DNA from: CAZOAR01 sp964577985
GTDB taxonomy: Bacteria > Gemmatimonadota > CAZMKB01 > CAZNLH01
NCBI GenBank assembly: GCA_964577985.1
Contig: CAZOAR010000020.1
Coordinates: forward strand, 1-53,215
Length of the DNA: 53,215 nt
Reading direction: 5' to 3'
Part shown: positions 52,879-53,215 of the stretch, one piece after another
How the letters are laid out: every line of letters begins with the position of its first letter
Numbering within the stretch: position 1 is the stretch's first letter
Notes under the pieces: generated by a model
Database searches by the model: none
What the model was told of the DNA's origin: nothing
What the model saw: only the letters and a program-made list of their open reading frames with translations
Program-made: the position numbers and the translations under genes

Positions 52879-52897
52879 TTTTCCACACTTTTCCACA
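52879..52897 (+). promoter_or_regulatory. Two tandem DnaA-box-like sites upstream of leuS
   Basis: TTTTCCACA occurs at 52879-52887 and again at 52889-52897, ten bases apart (one helical turn). Both match the relaxed DnaA-box consensus TT(A/T)TNCACA. They lie 21 bases before the leuS start. Confidence 0.4.
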
Positions 52898-52917
52898 CAA
52901 GGGGGTCTGTTTTCAGA

Positions 52918-53215
52918 ATGGCTGAGTGGGGCGGCAATCCGTTTAAGGGCATAGAGGCCCGGTGGCGAAAGAGCTGGGCAGAGCGCGGGCTCAACAGTGT
53001 CGATGACGAAGACGATCGTCCGAAATATTACTGCCTGGACATGTTCCCATATCCTTCCGCCTCGGGGCTTCATGTCGGCCATTGGCGCGGCTATGTGATA
53101 TCGGATGTGTGGAGCCGATATATGCTGCTGAGGGGATACAACGTCCTGCATCCGATGGGATGGGACGCTTTCGGGCTTCCCGCGGAGAATGCCGCCATAG
53201 CCAGAAATGTTCATC
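52918..53215 (+). CDS. leuS: Leucyl-tRNA synthetase, N-terminal part
   Basis: The gene runs off the window after about 99 codons. The visible protein begins MAEWGGNPFKGIEARW and has the class I motif H-V-G-H in SASGLHVGHWRGY, with MFPYPS just before it and HPMGWDAFGLPAENAA after it, all diagnostic of bacterial LeuRS. It charges tRNA-Leu with leucine. A run of GGGGG lies upstream, somewhat far from the ATG. Partial only because of the window edge. Confidence 0.96.
   Translation, partial: MAEWGGNPFKGIEARWRKSWAERGLNSVDDEDDRPKYYCLDMFPYPSASGLHVGHWRGYVISDVWSRYMLLRGYNVLHPMGWDAFGLPAENAAIARNVH

Noticed and set aside
1..53215. CRISPR array, prophage, insertion sequence or defence island
   Set aside because: No regularly spaced repeats, integrase, transposase, phage structural genes or known defence families were seen.

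Overview
The window reads as a chromosomal replication-origin region from an uncultured Gram-negative bacterium of moderately high GC. Two secreted proteins end in the 'YPNPFNPST' FlgD-like immunoglobulin tail that is common in the FCB superphylum and its candidate phyla (Krumholzibacteriota, Eisenbacteria, Latescibacterota and similar). YidC carries a large periplasmic domain, and a bactofilin is present. I cannot place the organism more precisely from sequence alone. TTG and GTG starts with good ribosome binding sites are frequent. Many intergenic gaps carry TTGAC(A/T)-N16-17-TATAAT type promoters.

Layout. 1-6.4 kb: a secreted protein and a large secreted HExxH metallopeptidase with a FlgD-like tail (+), an exported M1-type aminopeptidase (-), an Ogt-type DNA alkyltransferase (+), and a 62-residue protein that looks like a bacterial single-domain histone (+). 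6.4-21.9 kb: one long minus-strand gene run behind a consensus promoter at 21911-21939. In transcription order it is hisC-like, leuB-like, leuC, leuD, 3-hydroxyacyl-CoA dehydrogenase, amidohydrolase, crotonase, LeuA-like synthase, FabG-like reductase, thiolase, a second hydratase, an unknown protein, a zinc alcohol dehydrogenase, etfB and etfA. It mixes a LeuABCD/aminotransferase module with a complete thiolase/HBD/crotonase/ETF module. 22.0-30.8 kb: a second minus-strand run of an active and an inactive M16 peptidase, a coiled-coil lipoprotein, two ABC-2 permeases without an ATPase, an enoyl-CoA hydratase and an acyl-CoA dehydrogenase, which is a natural partner for EtfAB.

31-46 kb: the origin block. 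An M23 peptidase, gyrA, gyrB, DciA (DUF721), dnaN and dnaA lie on the minus strand; rpmH, rnpA, yidD, yidC, mnmE and mnmG lie on the plus strand. The strand switch between dnaA and rpmH, with a cluster of relaxed DnaA boxes between dnaA and dnaN, points to oriC at about 38.2-38.5 kb. recF is missing from its usual place after dnaN, and rsmG is missing after mnmG.

46-53.2 kb: a near-consensus parS site, a fused radical SAM/DUF2344 gene (-), another FlgD-tailed secreted protein, then parA, parB, an M23 peptidase, a bactofilin and the 5' end of leuS, which runs off the window. No tRNA, rRNA, CRISPR array, insertion sequence, prophage or recognisable defence system was seen. The most noteworthy items are the histone-like protein, the mixed leu/acyl-CoA operon, the ATPase-less ABC-2/lipoprotein/M16 cluster, and a 160-bp inverted-repeat element between mnmG and parS.
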